DNA of 64,000 nt. It comes from Calothrix sp. NIES-2100 (lineage in GTDB: Bacteria; Cyanobacteriota; Cyanobacteriia; Cyanobacteriales; Nostocaceae). The stretch lies in the NCBI RefSeq assembly GCF_002368195.1, contig NZ_AP018178.1, forward strand, positions 4,255,421 to 4,319,420, in the 5' to 3' direction. Shown here one piece after another: positions 33,638-43,639 of the stretch (the first letter of the stretch is position 1; each line of letters starts with the position of its first letter). The notes beneath the pieces were generated by a model, which ran no database searches, was not told the DNA's origin, and saw nothing but the letters and a program-made list of their open reading frames with translations. Both the position numbers and the translations under genes were made by a program.

Positions 33638-34111
33638 TTGGAGACCAAGCAAAAATTTTTAAGTTTTAATTTAGGAACCAAAGACTTAGCTGTAATTCAG
33701 TTACAGAACATTGCAGAGGTATTACAAGTATCATTGGCAGAGATCTGCGGTGTGCCACAAATGCCTAATTGTGTCTTAGGTATCTACAATTGGCGTGGCG
33801 AAATGCTGTGGTTAGTCGATTTAGAAGAGATGCTAGGTTATCCCCCCTTGTTACAGGGTTCCAATTTAGTTTCAAAAATGATGGCCCTCGTCCTAGAAAA
33901 TGATGGTAAATATTTAGGGCTATTGGTACGGCAACTGATAGATATTGAGTGGCTAGATACTGAGAATATGAAAGCACCCTCCGCTGAACTATTTTATTCA
34001 GCGATGTCACCTTTTATCGAGAGTTACTTTATCAATCCTGAAGAAGAAATCGTATTTAATTTAGATGCGTTGGCGATTATCCAATCTCCGATGTGGGAAC
34101 ATCATAATTAA
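33638..34111 (+). CDS. pixI: CheW-like coupling protein PixI
   Basis: A 157-residue CheW-domain protein (FLSFNLGTKDLAVIQLQNIAEVLQV ... VLGIYNWRGEMLWLVDLEEMLGYPP). It should couple the PixJ receptor to the PixL kinase. The start is a TTG: AAGGA at 33624-33628 lies nine bases before it, there is no ATG in frame near the domain start, and the next in-frame ATG would remove part of the fold. This makes the TTG assignment fairly secure. Confidence 0.87.
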   Translation: METKQKFLSFNLGTKDLAVIQLQNIAEVLQVSLAEICGVPQMPNCVLGIYNWRGEMLWLVDLEEMLGYPPLLQGSNLVSKMMALVLENDGKYLGLLVRQLIDIEWLDTENMKAPSAELFYSAMSPFIESYFINPEEEIVFNLDALAIIQSPMWEHHN

Positions 34112-34295
34112 AAATTTGGTAAATGATCTGCTCGCCATCTTAATTGATTTGTGAACAGACCAATTAAATAAGTAACAGATCATAAATCAACAAAGGAATA
34201 TAGAAGACTCAGATGTATAGATTTTGTAGCAGACATCAAACAGCAGTCCTCTAAAAATTATTTTTTCGTACTTAACATTTATTCAGGGGTGTACA

Positions 34296-37200
34296 ATGGC
34301 GATTGTGTATAACAAGGCTCAACAAAAGAATCATCTGATTGATGCCATAGAAAATGAAAATGGTAGTCTTAATATAGCAAATATTCCCGGTGATGAATTA
34401 TCTACATTAAATGTGATAGAGCAGGAATATAAAAGCTTGCGGCAGCAGTTAAAAGCAATTGTCAATCACATACGTCAAGCCCCAGACATTGATACACTGC
34501 TCAAGGTTAGCGTCACACAGGTCAGAGAAAAAATTGCTAGCGATCGCGCCTTGATTTATCAGTTAAAAACTGCTGATTCTGGTACAGTTATAGCCGAATC
34601 TATCACCATCGGTTGGACTCCGACTCTTCAGGAAAACCTGCCAATTATCATTTTTGGCTCCTCTACAAATCAAGATTATTTCGAGCCTGTGGTGATTGAT
34701 GATATTACACAGATAAAAGTTACACCTTATCAACAACAACTGCTAGACAAATTTCAAATCAAAGGCAGTTTAAGTTTACCAATTTTAGTCAATGAGCAAG
34801 TGTGGGGCTTGCTGGTAGTAAATAATTGTAGTTCTCCCAGGCAGTGGCAGGAATTAGAAATTACCTTACTGTCGCAAATTACCACAGAAATAGCCTACAG
34901 AATAGAGAGCTATACATCCGCAGTACAAAATCAGCAGGAATTACTAGCTCAGAAATCAATTACCAAAGTTATTGATAGAATTCTTCACCTATCATCTATT
35001 GATAAAGTATTTCAAATCACTACTCAAGAAATCCGGCAATTTCTCCGCTGCGATCGCGTAGCTGTATATCGCTTCAATCCAGACTGGAGTGGAGAATTTG
35101 TGGCAGAATCAGTGGGTAATACTTGGGTCAAACTAGTAGGACCTGGTATCAAAACTGTTTGGGAAGATACACACCTGCAAGAAACCCAAGGCGGACGTTA
35201 TGCGCATAATGAAAGTTTAACTGTTAATGATATTTATCAAGCGGGTCACTCTCCATGCCATGTTGAGATTTTAGAGCAGTTTGAAATCAAAGCCTACATC
35301 ATAGTTCCCGTCTTGTCTGGAAAAAAATTATGGGGTTTACTAGCAGCTTATCAAAATTCTGGAACCCGTAATTGGCAATCTTGGGAAGAGAACTTTCTCA
35401 AGGAGATTGGCGGGCAATTTGGTGTTGCAATCTCCCAATCAGAATCTTTAGCACAAGTGCAAGCAAAAAATGAGCAACTCACTCAAATACTTGAACAAGA
35501 AAAAACCTTAACAAAAATAGCCAACCGCATCCGCCAGTCATTTGATACAGAAAGCATTTTTAGAATCACTACTCAAGAAGTGCGTCAATCTCTGCGCTGC
35601 GATCGCATCGGTGTCTATCAATTCAATCCTGAGTGGGGTGGTGAGTTTATCGCCGAATCCGTAGGTCATGGTTGGGGAAAATTTGTCACCCCTGAGATGA
35701 AAACTGCCTGGCACGATACCTATTTGCAAGAAACTCATGGCGGTAGATATGCTAAAGGCGAAAATTTAGTTATTGATGACATTTACCAAGCTGGGTTTAC
35801 TAGTTGTCATCAGGATATGTATGAGCAGTTAGAAATTAAAGCATTGATCATAGTTCCGATCTTCTTCGGAGAAAAATTATGGGGTTTGTTAGCAGCCTTT
35901 CAACACACAGAAACTCGTAACTGGCAAGACTGGGAAGTTAACTTTTTAGCGCAAATCGGCTGGCAATTTAGCATAGCTAAATCACAAGTAGAATATTTTG
36001 ACCAAGTGCGAGTTAAATCCGAAAAATTAGCGCAGATAGCCGAACAAGAAAAAGCCTTAACAAAACTAGCCGATCGCATTCGCCAATCTTTAGATGTAGA
36101 AGAAATCTTCAAAACAGTCACTCAAGACCTGCGGCAATTACTCAAATGCGATCGCGCGGTTATCTATCGCTTTAACCCTGACTGGAGTGGCGAATTTGTG
36201 GCTGAGTCAGTAGGTTTTGGTTGGGTAAAATTGGTAGGTCCCGATAAAAAAACTATCTGGAAAGATACCCAAGTACAAGAGTGTGCTCAAATTGGTAAAT
36301 ATCAAAGAGGTAACAGTTTTTTCACCAATGATATTTACAATGCTGGACATTCTATCTGCCACATTGAAACATTAGAGAAATATGATGTGAGAGCTTATGT
36401 GACAGTACCCATATTTTTTGGAGACAAACTTTGGGGATTGTTGGCAACTTATCAAAACTCTGGAACTCGTGATTGGGAAGAATCAGAAATTAACTTGATC
36501 GGCCGAATTGCCGACCAGTTAGGAATAGCATTACAACAAACAGAGTATTTGCAACAAGTTCAGGCCAAATCAGCACAATTAGCAGAAGCAGCAACGCGAG
36601 AAAAAGCAGCTAAAGAGTTATTGCAGCAGCGATCAATTCAACTTTTAACAGCCGTTAGACCCGCCTTGAATGGCAACTTGACAGTACGTGCGCCAATTAC
36701 AGAAGATGAGCTAGGAACAATTGCTGATGCTTATAATAATACCCTGCAAGCACTCCGGCAAATAGTCATCCAAGTACAAACAGCTGCGCAACAAGTTGTG
36801 CAAACTTCTGGGACTAGTGAAGTGTCATTGGCTGAGCTAACCAACCTAGCAAAACAACAATCCCAAGAAATGATCACAGCCTTAAACGAAATTCAACACA
36901 TGGTTGATTCGACACAAGCTGTAGTAGTTAATGCTGAGTTGGTACAGGTAGCAGTTAAACAAACCAATCAGACTGTCGAGTCTGGTGATACTGCAATGAA
37001 CCTGACTGTACAAGCTATTCAAGGAATTCGCGAAACCGTTGCTCAAACTAGTAAAAAGATTAAACGCCTTAGTGAATCTTCGCAGAAAATCTCGAAAGTA
37101 GTGAATTTGATTAGTAATTTTGCTACACAGACAAACGTACTAGCTCTCAACGCAGCCATTGAAGCTACTCGTGCTGGTGAATATGGCAAAGGTTTTGCAG

Positions 37201-37607
37201 TGGTAGCTGATGAAGTCCGTTCTTTATCCCGACAGTCCGCCGCAGCTACGATCGAAATTGAAAAATTAGTCCAAGAGATTCAATTAGATACTGGGGAAGT
37301 AGCAGTAGCTATGGAAACAGGTATCCAACAGGTGGTAGAAGGAACAAATCTGGTGAATGATGCGCGACATAATTTGAACGCAATTGTCAGCGCCACTGCG
37401 GAAATAAGTCAGTTAATCCAGCAGATTACCGAAACAACCCAAAACCAAATGGATCAGTCTGTTAAGGTAACTGCAAGTATGAAAGATGTCGCAGAAATTT
37501 CTCACAAAACTGTTGATCAATCTCATGAAATTGCTGTTGTCTTCCAAGAATTATCAGGAATGGCAAAAGAACTATTAGCAACTGTCGATAAGTTCAAAGT
37601 CAATTGA
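34296..37607 (+). CDS. pixJ: Cyanobacteriochrome phototaxis receptor PixJ
   Basis: An 1103-residue soluble receptor. Four GAF domains in tandem: GAF1 (about 60-200, no bilin Cys), GAF2 (about 221-386), GAF3 (about 405-565) and GAF4 (about 590-750), then a HAMP-like segment (about 770-830) and a chemotaxis signalling domain whose tip reads TNVLALNAAIEATRAGEYGK. GAF2, 3 and 4 each carry a Cys-His pair (Cys321-His322, Cys504-His505, Cys688-His689) and a W-x-D motif (W289/D291, W472/D474, W655/D657). As I recall, AnPixJ of Nostoc PCC 7120 has the same numbers in its red/green GAF2 (C321, W289, D291), so this is very probably its orthologue. No DxCF motif, so red/green sensing is expected. It feeds PixI and PixL. 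Confidence 0.93.
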   Translation: MAIVYNKAQQKNHLIDAIENENGSLNIANIPGDELSTLNVIEQEYKSLRQQLKAIVNHIRQAPDIDTLLKVSVTQVREKIASDRALIYQLKTADSGTVIAESITIGWTPTLQENLPIIIFGSSTNQDYFEPVVIDDITQIKVTPYQQQLLDKFQIKGSLSLPILVNEQVWGLLVVNNCSSPRQWQELEITLLSQITTEIAYRIESYTSAVQNQQELLAQKSITKVIDRILHLSSIDKVFQITTQEIRQFLRCDRVAVYRFNPDWSGEFVAESVGNTWVKLVGPGIKTVWEDTHLQETQGGRYAHNESLTVNDIYQAGHSPCHVEILEQFEIKAYIIVPVLSGKKLWGLLAAYQNSGTRNWQSWEENFLKEIGGQFGVAISQSESLAQVQAKNEQLTQILEQEKTLTKIANRIRQSFDTESIFRITTQEVRQSLRCDRIGVYQFNPEWGGEFIAESVGHGWGKFVTPEMKTAWHDTYLQETHGGRYAKGENLVIDDIYQAGFTSCHQDMYEQLEIKALIIVPIFFGEKLWGLLAAFQHTETRNWQDWEVNFLAQIGWQFSIAKSQVEYFDQVRVKSEKLAQIAEQEKALTKLADRIRQSLDVEEIFKTVTQDLRQLLKCDRAVIYRFNPDWSGEFVAESVGFGWVKLVGPDKKTIWKDTQVQECAQIGKYQRGNSFFTNDIYNAGHSICHIETLEKYDVRAYVTVPIFFGDKLWGLLATYQNSGTRDWEESEINLIGRIADQLGIALQQTEYLQQVQAKSAQLAEAATREKAAKELLQQRSIQLLTAVRPALNGNLTVRAPITEDELGTIADAYNNTLQALRQIVIQVQTAAQQVVQTSGTSEVSLAELTNLAKQQSQEMITALNEIQHMVDSTQAVVVNAELVQVAVKQTNQTVESGDTAMNLTVQAIQGIRETVAQTSKKIKRLSESSQKISKVVNLISNFATQTNVLALNAAIEATRAGEYGKGFAVVADEVRSLSRQSAAATIEIEKLVQEIQLDTGEVAVAMETGIQQVVEGTNLVNDARHNLNAIVSATAEISQLIQQITETTQNQMDQSVKVTASMKDVAEISHKTVDQSHEIAVVFQELSGMAKELLATVDKFKVN

Positions 37608-37634
37608 TACATAGATTGCGCCGCAGATAAACAC

Positions 37635-37676
37635 AGATGCACACAGATAAATATCAGTGTTTATCTGTGTGCATCT
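37635..37676 (+). terminator. Strong hairpin between pixJ and pixL
   Basis: Perfect 17-base-pair stem AGATGCACACAGATAAA / TTTATCTGTGTGCATCT with an eight-base loop, followed by TTTTAATTTG. It is 27 bases after the pixJ stop and could partly terminate transcription so that pixL is made in smaller amounts. A dispersed repeat is the alternative. Confidence 0.5.
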
Positions 37677-37856
37677 TTTAATTTGTGATTCGTAATTAAG
37701 GTGGAGCAAATTTATCGGATTTTTCCCATTTTGAAGGTGCTTCGAGATTTAAGAGGATGGAAATTATGTAAAAATAATATCTATTTGCCTAATTCTTGAT
37801 GAAACATATAGAAAAATAAGCATCTAAATAAAAAAAATCATTAAACCTCAAAAATT

Positions 37857-40800
37857 ATGACTACAGACATTGATATTCGCAAACAGGGTTACATCTATTT
37901 TCTGGCTGAAGCTCCAGAATTAATCCAAACGATAGAAGAAGAAATATTTACTCTATCAGCCGAATGTAATACTGCTAAAGTCCATAAATTAATGCGGGCT
38001 ACTCATACAATTAAAGGGGGATCTGCTAACGTTGGGCTGGAAGTAATTAGCTCGATTGCCCATTATTTAGAAGATGTGTTTAATGCTTTGTATAACCCAA
38101 GTGTTGTGATTGACGATCAATTACAAACACTCATTATACAAGCTTATGAATGCTTGAGCTTAGCAATAACCTCAGAACTGACAGGTAGTGCTATTAATGG
38201 TGAAGAAATGCTGCAAAGAGCAGCTTCAGTCTTTGCTCATTTGCAAGAAAAACTGGGTGATGCTTTTGGTGCTGAAGCTTATATCCCCACTTCAGAAGAC
38301 TTAGGATTTGATCTTGTCAAGTCTATATTTGAAGTCGGAGTCAAGCAACGCTTAGAAACTATTGCTGATGCTCTGGAAAACACACCTGATGCAACTGAAT
38401 TTGCTCTGATACTCAACTCTCAAGCTGAAGTATTTATTGGTTTAGCAGAGTCTTTAAATTTACCCGGATTTGGTGCGATCGCCCAAACAATTCTGGACGC
38501 ACTCAAAGCTAACCCTAAGCAGGCGCATCAAATTGGGAAAGTTGCTCTCGCTAATTTACAGCAGGCGCAAGCATGTATATTAGCAGGCGATCGCACTTCT
38601 GGTGGTGAACCTTCCCCTAGTTTGCAAAGTTTCATTCAATTAGTAACAGATGAATTATCTCCTGTGCGAAAAAAATCTGTTGCTAGTACTTTATTGCGAG
38701 ATGAAATCAAGGAATTTTATATCTTTTTAACTAAATCTGGTAACACGAAAAATCAGCCCCTGAAACCAGCCAAAGCTAAGTTTTATATCAAAGTAATTCG
38801 CCACATTTTCGGATGGTTTAATCACCAGATGAAAATTAGCAAAGACAACATGAATTTGGCTCTTTTGGTTACTCCTGATGGAGAAGATGCTATAGACTAT
38901 ATTGAAAATTGGTTAAGTAAATTTTTCTCATTTATACAAGAACCAGAAGATAGCCAAAGCCTTTGTTTATATCGCCAAGGTGTGATATTGACAATCATCC
39001 TTGCTGTGACGAAATTTCATTACATAAATCAGCAAGCGAATGGAGAAATTGCTGTAATTCAAACACTGCAACAGCAAATTGGTCAATTAGCTAAAGAATA
39101 TAAAAATTTTACTCCTGTTACATCTCAAGAAAAGAATTGGCTTGAGCGCCCTAAGTTAAAAAAAATATTAGCTTTCAAAGAAAATACTCTTCCTGAGGAA
39201 ACAAATCATCTCTTAGAGACAATTTGGGGGAATAATTACAACCAGATTTATGAAATTGAGGAAATTCAACCCGAACCAGAACATCATCAATCATTAGCTG
39301 TCACGGAAGCAGCAGATGTAGATATCCTTAATTCGGCTATTCAAACTCATTCCCCAATCAAACAGCAGTTATCAAATTCTACTCATAAAAATTCTCGACA
39401 CCATTCATTTGTGCGAGTAGATACAGAGGGATTGCAACGCCTTAATTACTTAGCAGGCGAGCTACTTATTAAGCAAAAACAGCGCATTTTGCAGGATGAA
39501 CAAATTCAAGCAATAATTGAGCAATTAATACAGCGATTGGGTAAACAACAATTAATTTTAAATCAACTGGGTGATTTACCCTTACAAATGCAAAATTCTG
39601 CTTTACAATATAACCAAAAATTTGCATCCGTAAAATTTGATGCTTTAGAAATGGATGCATATACAGAATTTCAGATGAAGTTGCATGAAGCCATAGAAGA
39701 AACTCTGCAATTACAAGAAATCACCGAATCTCTTGATTTAGTGCTGACCCAAGCTACTCAAATTAGTGACAAAGAACAGAAATTAACTCTGAATATTATT
39801 GATAATTTAGTAGAAGCAAGGATGTCGCCTTTAGGAAACATCCTCAATCGTTTTCCCCAAATGGTAACAAACATGGTAAATGTTTATGCCAAAATTGTCG
39901 ACTTGAAACTTATAGGTACAGAGGTACTAGTAGACAAAGCGATCGCCGAAAAACTTTACGAACCTCTATTACATTTGTTACGTAATGCTTTAGATCATGG
40001 TATTGAATCGCCGGAAGTTCGCCAATCTTTGGGTAAACCAGAACAAGCTTTAATCGAAATTCGCGCTTATAATCAAGGTAGTCAAACGATTATTGAAGTT
40101 CGTGATGACGGTCAGGGTTTGAATTTAGATAAAATTCGCAGAAAAGCTATTGAGCAAAATCTCATACCACATGTTTCTCAACCTACAGAAGCAGAACTTT
40201 TAGAATTGATGTTTTCACCTGGATTTTCCACTACTGAGCAGGTGAATGAAATTTCTGGACGTGGTATGGGTTTAGATATTGTACGTTCTCAAATCCAGTC
40301 GTTAAACGGCTCTTTGTCAGTAAAATTCTTGCCTAATCAAGGCACAACATTTATATTAAAAATTCCTTTCTCTATGACTACAGACAAATTAATGCTAGTC
40401 CAAGCTGGGGGTATTGTTTACGCCTTACTATTGGATAATTTGGAAAAAATAGTGGTTCCTACAGAGCAACAAATCAAAGAATTTGAAGGAAAAAAAGCAT
40501 TATACTATAAAGCTTCTGGCAATGAAAATATAGTTACTCTCCGTCACATTTCCGATTTAGTTTATTACCATACTTCAGCGTTGAATAATACTAGTTTAAA
40601 TAATCTAGCTAATGCTTATGACACAGGCATTACGCAAAATCCTGTATTATTATTACGCCACAATCAAGAAATTTTCGGTTTAGAAGTTGACCAAATTATT
40701 GGTGAACAAGAACTAGTAATTAGGCCTTTAGGAAGTGCGATCGCACCGCCAAGATATATTTATGGTTGCAGTAGTTTAGCTAGTGGTAATCTCATCTTAG

Positions 40801-41420
40801 TTATCGATCCGACGTTGTTGTTAAACTCTTACGAGATGCAAGCAACACTAGAGAGTGCTAGACCATCAACAGATTATCTGGAAAATAAACAAACCTTAGC
40901 TTTACCTGCTTTGCAGTCTAACTCTACACCGTTACTAGCTGCTTCTAATCCTCCTACTCCCACAAAGACGACACCAACCCAGCTAACTCAGACTTTATTA
41001 CCAAGTCAAAAGTCATCAAAAGTGCTTTTAGTGGTTGATGACGCTGTTAGTCTCCGCCAAACTATTTCTCTGACTTTACAAAAATCTGGCTATCAAGTAT
41101 TACAAGCACAAAACGGTATAGAAGCTCTAGAAAAATTGCAGATGCATCCAGAAATTCAGGTTGTAATTTCTGATTTAGAAATGCCAAGAATGAATGGTTT
41201 TGAACTATTGTCTAATGTCCGTCAAACTCAAAAGTTGGCCCAAATACCTATAGTAATTCTCACTTCCCGCAATGCGGAAAAACATCGCCAGCTTGCTGAG
41301 GCTTTGGGAGCAACAGCTTACATAACTAAGCCTTATTTAGAGTATCAGCTAATCTCCCTTGTTGAAGAGTTAATTAACAAACAAAGCGGGCATTCTACTA
41401 ATTTAGTTATGAGTCATTAG
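37857..41420 (+). CDS. pixL: CheA-like hybrid histidine kinase PixL
   Basis: An 1187-residue CheA-type kinase. Hpt domain with phospho-acceptor His50 (MRATHTIKGGSANVGL); a long linker of about 400 residues with a second Hpt-like helical part; dimerisation helices from about residue 520 (VRVDTEGLQRLNYLAGELL); HATPase domain with N-box LLHLLRNALDHGIES, G1 VRDDGQGLN and G2 GRGMGLDIVRSQIQ; CheW-like regulatory domain (about 845-1000); and a C-terminal receiver with Asp1106 in VISDLEMPRMNGF. It should autophosphorylate under control of PixJ/PixI and pass phosphate to PixG and PixH. The C-terminal receiver is usual for cyanobacterial CheA proteins such as PilL and PixL. Confidence 0.92.
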   Translation: MTTDIDIRKQGYIYFLAEAPELIQTIEEEIFTLSAECNTAKVHKLMRATHTIKGGSANVGLEVISSIAHYLEDVFNALYNPSVVIDDQLQTLIIQAYECLSLAITSELTGSAINGEEMLQRAASVFAHLQEKLGDAFGAEAYIPTSEDLGFDLVKSIFEVGVKQRLETIADALENTPDATEFALILNSQAEVFIGLAESLNLPGFGAIAQTILDALKANPKQAHQIGKVALANLQQAQACILAGDRTSGGEPSPSLQSFIQLVTDELSPVRKKSVASTLLRDEIKEFYIFLTKSGNTKNQPLKPAKAKFYIKVIRHIFGWFNHQMKISKDNMNLALLVTPDGEDAIDYIENWLSKFFSFIQEPEDSQSLCLYRQGVILTIILAVTKFHYINQQANGEIAVIQTLQQQIGQLAKEYKNFTPVTSQEKNWLERPKLKKILAFKENTLPEETNHLLETIWGNNYNQIYEIEEIQPEPEHHQSLAVTEAADVDILNSAIQTHSPIKQQLSNSTHKNSRHHSFVRVDTEGLQRLNYLAGELLIKQKQRILQDEQIQAIIEQLIQRLGKQQLILNQLGDLPLQMQNSALQYNQKFASVKFDALEMDAYTEFQMKLHEAIEETLQLQEITESLDLVLTQATQISDKEQKLTLNIIDNLVEARMSPLGNILNRFPQMVTNMVNVYAKIVDLKLIGTEVLVDKAIAEKLYEPLLHLLRNALDHGIESPEVRQSLGKPEQALIEIRAYNQGSQTIIEVRDDGQGLNLDKIRRKAIEQNLIPHVSQPTEAELLELMFSPGFSTTEQVNEISGRGMGLDIVRSQIQSLNGSLSVKFLPNQGTTFILKIPFSMTTDKLMLVQAGGIVYALLLDNLEKIVVPTEQQIKEFEGKKALYYKASGNENIVTLRHISDLVYYHTSALNNTSLNNLANAYDTGITQNPVLLLRHNQEIFGLEVDQIIGEQELVIRPLGSAIAPPRYIYGCSSLASGNLILVIDPTLLLNSYEMQATLESARPSTDYLENKQTLALPALQSNSTPLLAASNPPTPTKTTPTQLTQTLLPSQKSSKVLLVVDDAVSLRQTISLTLQKSGYQVLQAQNGIEALEKLQMHPEIQVVISDLEMPRMNGFELLSNVRQTQKLAQIPIVILTSRNAEKHRQLAEALGATAYITKPYLEYQLISLVEELINKQSGHSTNLVMSH

Positions 41421-41440
41421 TATTAGGGTGCGTCAGGCTC

Positions 41441-41473
41441 AGATACCCGACTTCTTCAAGAAGTCGGGTATCT
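41441..41473. terminator. Palindrome between convergent pixL and potB
   Basis: Perfect inverted repeat AGATACCCGACTTCTT / AAGAAGTCGGGTATCT with a one-base centre. It is a variant (GATACCCG instead of GATCCCCG) of the dispersed palindrome family at 4657. Placed between two convergent genes, it can serve as a two-way terminator. Confidence 0.6.
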
Positions 41474-41535
41474 TGTTGTTGAGTAATAATTTAAATAGGA
41501 CTAAAGCCCTGACTACGACAAAGCAAGCTCAATAA

Positions 41536-42486
41536 TTAACGCTTTGGTGTAGCTTTGTCAAACTTAATTACCAGTGCGATCGCAATACTGACTAGCATAA
41601 TTAATGTCATACTCAAAGCTGAACCAAACCCCCAATTTTGAGTAGCACCAAGAAACTGGTTGTATACTAATCTTGCTGCGGTCATACTAGAAGCACCACC
41701 GAGTAATTCTGGATTAACAAAATCTCCTAATCCGGTAATAAATACTAGTATGGAACCAGCAGTAATTCCTGGGAATATTTGCGGTACTGTCACTTTCCAA
41801 AAAGCTTGTGTAGGATTTGCTCCTAAATCCGCAGCAGCTTCTAGCAAACGTGTATCTAATTTTTCTAAAGAAGCATATAAAATTAAAACCATGTAAGGCA
41901 GTAAGCTATAACTCATTGCAATCAATACAGATGGTGTCCGGTTGAGTAATTCTAAAGGTTGTAAGTGTAAAGTTTTTAATAAAGTATTTAATAAACCAGT
42001 AGGACGAAGAATCGTAATCCAAGCATAGGAACGAAGTAAGGAAGAAGTCCACAATGGCAAGACAAAGGCTAATAATAATAAATTGCGCCAGCGTTTTGGC
42101 GCAATTTGGGCAATCCAATACGCAACAGGGAAGCTGAGAATTAAACAAATGATTGTTGTCACACTTGCTAACCCAATTGAACGCCAGATTACTTGCAGAT
42201 AAAGCGGATCAAATATCCGCATATAATTTTGTAATCCACTAGGATTGACTAAATCTCCAGGACGGATATCCGGTACTAAGCTCAACTCGAAAATGATCAA
42301 TGTTGGTAGTACCAATAACAGTAATAACCAAATACCAGCGGGTGCTAGTAATATTAAAGGTTGTAAAATACTCAAATTTAAATAATATGATTTGGAACTT
42401 TTTGCCAAATTATTTGATGAATTTATTTGAGTTTCAGCAGGGTGATTAGACATAGTTAATATTGAGTTAAATTTAGGTAAATGCAA
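41536..42486 (-). CDS. potB: ABC transporter permease, PotB-like (spermidine/putrescine type)
   Basis: A 316-residue inner-membrane permease with six predicted transmembrane segments (first at LLAPAGIWLLLLLVLPTLI) and the EAA loop LLEAAADLGANPTQAFWKVTVPQIFPG, which docks on the ATPase. It matches the PotB half of polyamine importers. The next gene on this strand should be potC, but the convergent pixL follows instead, so the second permease must be elsewhere or PotB works as a homodimer. Order of transcription is potA, four-helix protein, potD, potB. Polyamine specificity is inferred from family resemblance. Confidence 0.87.
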   Translation of the reverse strand: MHLPKFNSILTMSNHPAETQINSSNNLAKSSKSYYLNLSILQPLILLAPAGIWLLLLLVLPTLIIFELSLVPDIRPGDLVNPSGLQNYMRIFDPLYLQVIWRSIGLASVTTIICLILSFPVAYWIAQIAPKRWRNLLLLAFVLPLWTSSLLRSYAWITILRPTGLLNTLLKTLHLQPLELLNRTPSVLIAMSYSLLPYMVLILYASLEKLDTRLLEAAADLGANPTQAFWKVTVPQIFPGITAGSILVFITGLGDFVNPELLGGASSMTAARLVYNQFLGATQNWGFGSALSMTLIMLVSIAIALVIKFDKATPKR

Positions 42487-42522
42487 ATATTTTCTAGCAT
42501 CTGTATAAATTCCTAGAAATTT

Positions 42523-43608
42523 TTAACTACTAGTTAATTGAGTCCAGTAGCGATCGTAAATTTCATCAAATTTCCCTAAAGGAGTAATCCGTTCACATTT
42601 TTCTAGAACCGACTCTGGAGGAAATAAACTAGTATTTTGTTGTAAGTTGATTGGTAATTGTTCAAATCCAGCCAGATTAGGAGTTGCAATATTAAGACGT
42701 TGGCTAATTTGGGCGGCTACTTCTGGCTGTAAAATAAAATTAATCCAAGCATAGGCTCCATCTGGGTTGATAGCAGTTTTAGGAATGACGATTGTATCAG
42801 TCCATAATGAAGAACCACTGCGAGGAATTACATACTTTAATTTAGGATTTTCTTTGCTGACTCGGATTGCATCTGCTGAGTAACACATTGCTAAGACTAA
42901 ATCTCCTGCGAGAATTTGATTTTGCCAAGCTTCCGTGTCAAAAGCAGTAATTTTGGGTTTAATTTCTTTCAATTTTTCATAAGCTTGTTGAAGTTGATTT
43001 TCATCTTGAGAATTGTATGAATAACCTAGCATCCGCAACACTGCACCCATCACTTCCCGGACATCATTCAGCAAAGTCATGCGTTTTTTTAGTTGCTCTT
43101 GATTTTGCCAAAGATAATCCCAATCTTCTGGTGCATCTTTGAGGATTTCGGAATTGTAAACTATTCCTGTTGTTCCCCAATTGAAGGGTATACTATAGCG
43201 GTTTTTGACATCATAAGTAGGATCTTGAAAACGCGGAAATAAATTCTCTAAACCGATGACGCGATCGTGATTTATTTCTGTTAATAAATCTTTCTCTACC
43301 ATCTTCTGTACCATATAGTCAGACGGGTAGATAATGCTGTAATTACTACCGCCTCCAGCTTGTAATTTAGCTAGCATGACATCATTGGATTCATAGACAT
43401 CTGCTAGTACTTTCATCCCGGTTTGGGTACTAAAAGTTTTGAGTAATTGGTTGTCAGTGTATTGCGTCCAGGTATAAATATAAAGTTGGTCACGTTGACC
43501 AGAAGTTTTAGCATTAGCACGGACATCAGCCAGTCTCCAGCCACATCCAGCTAAAGATAAGCTAGAAAGTGCTGTGATTCGTTGTAAAAATGTGCGTCTG
43601 GTTGTCAT
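42523..43608 (-). CDS. potD: Extracellular polyamine-type solute-binding lipoprotein, PotD-like
   Basis: 361 residues from the ATG used here. The N-terminus combines a twin-arginine motif (TTRRTFLQRI) with a lipobox (LSLAGC), so export by Tat and lipid anchoring on the outer face of the inner membrane are expected. The mature part, YIYTWTQYTDNQLLKTFSTQTG, then SNDVMLAKLQAGG and IPFNWGTTGIVYNSE, is typical for PotD/PotF. The frame is open seven codons upstream, but that extension (MTNDKSQ) is coded by short repeats. It lies 36 bases before potB. Confidence 0.9.
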   Translation of the reverse strand: MTTRRTFLQRITALSSLSLAGCGWRLADVRANAKTSGQRDQLYIYTWTQYTDNQLLKTFSTQTGMKVLADVYESNDVMLAKLQAGGGSNYSIIYPSDYMVQKMVEKDLLTEINHDRVIGLENLFPRFQDPTYDVKNRYSIPFNWGTTGIVYNSEILKDAPEDWDYLWQNQEQLKKRMTLLNDVREVMGAVLRMLGYSYNSQDENQLQQAYEKLKEIKPKITAFDTEAWQNQILAGDLVLAMCYSADAIRVSKENPKLKYVIPRSGSSLWTDTIVIPKTAINPDGAYAWINFILQPEVAAQISQRLNIATPNLAGFEQLPINLQQNTSLFPPESVLEKCERITPLGKFDEIYDRYWTQLTSS

Positions 43609-43639
43609 TTGTGATTTGTCATTAGTCATTGGTCATTGG
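43609..43639. repeat. Short tandem repeats before potD
   Basis: TCATTAGTCATTGGTCATTTG units between the four-helix-bundle gene and potD; a similar tract is at 44085-44116 in front of the potA stop. Confidence 0.5.
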
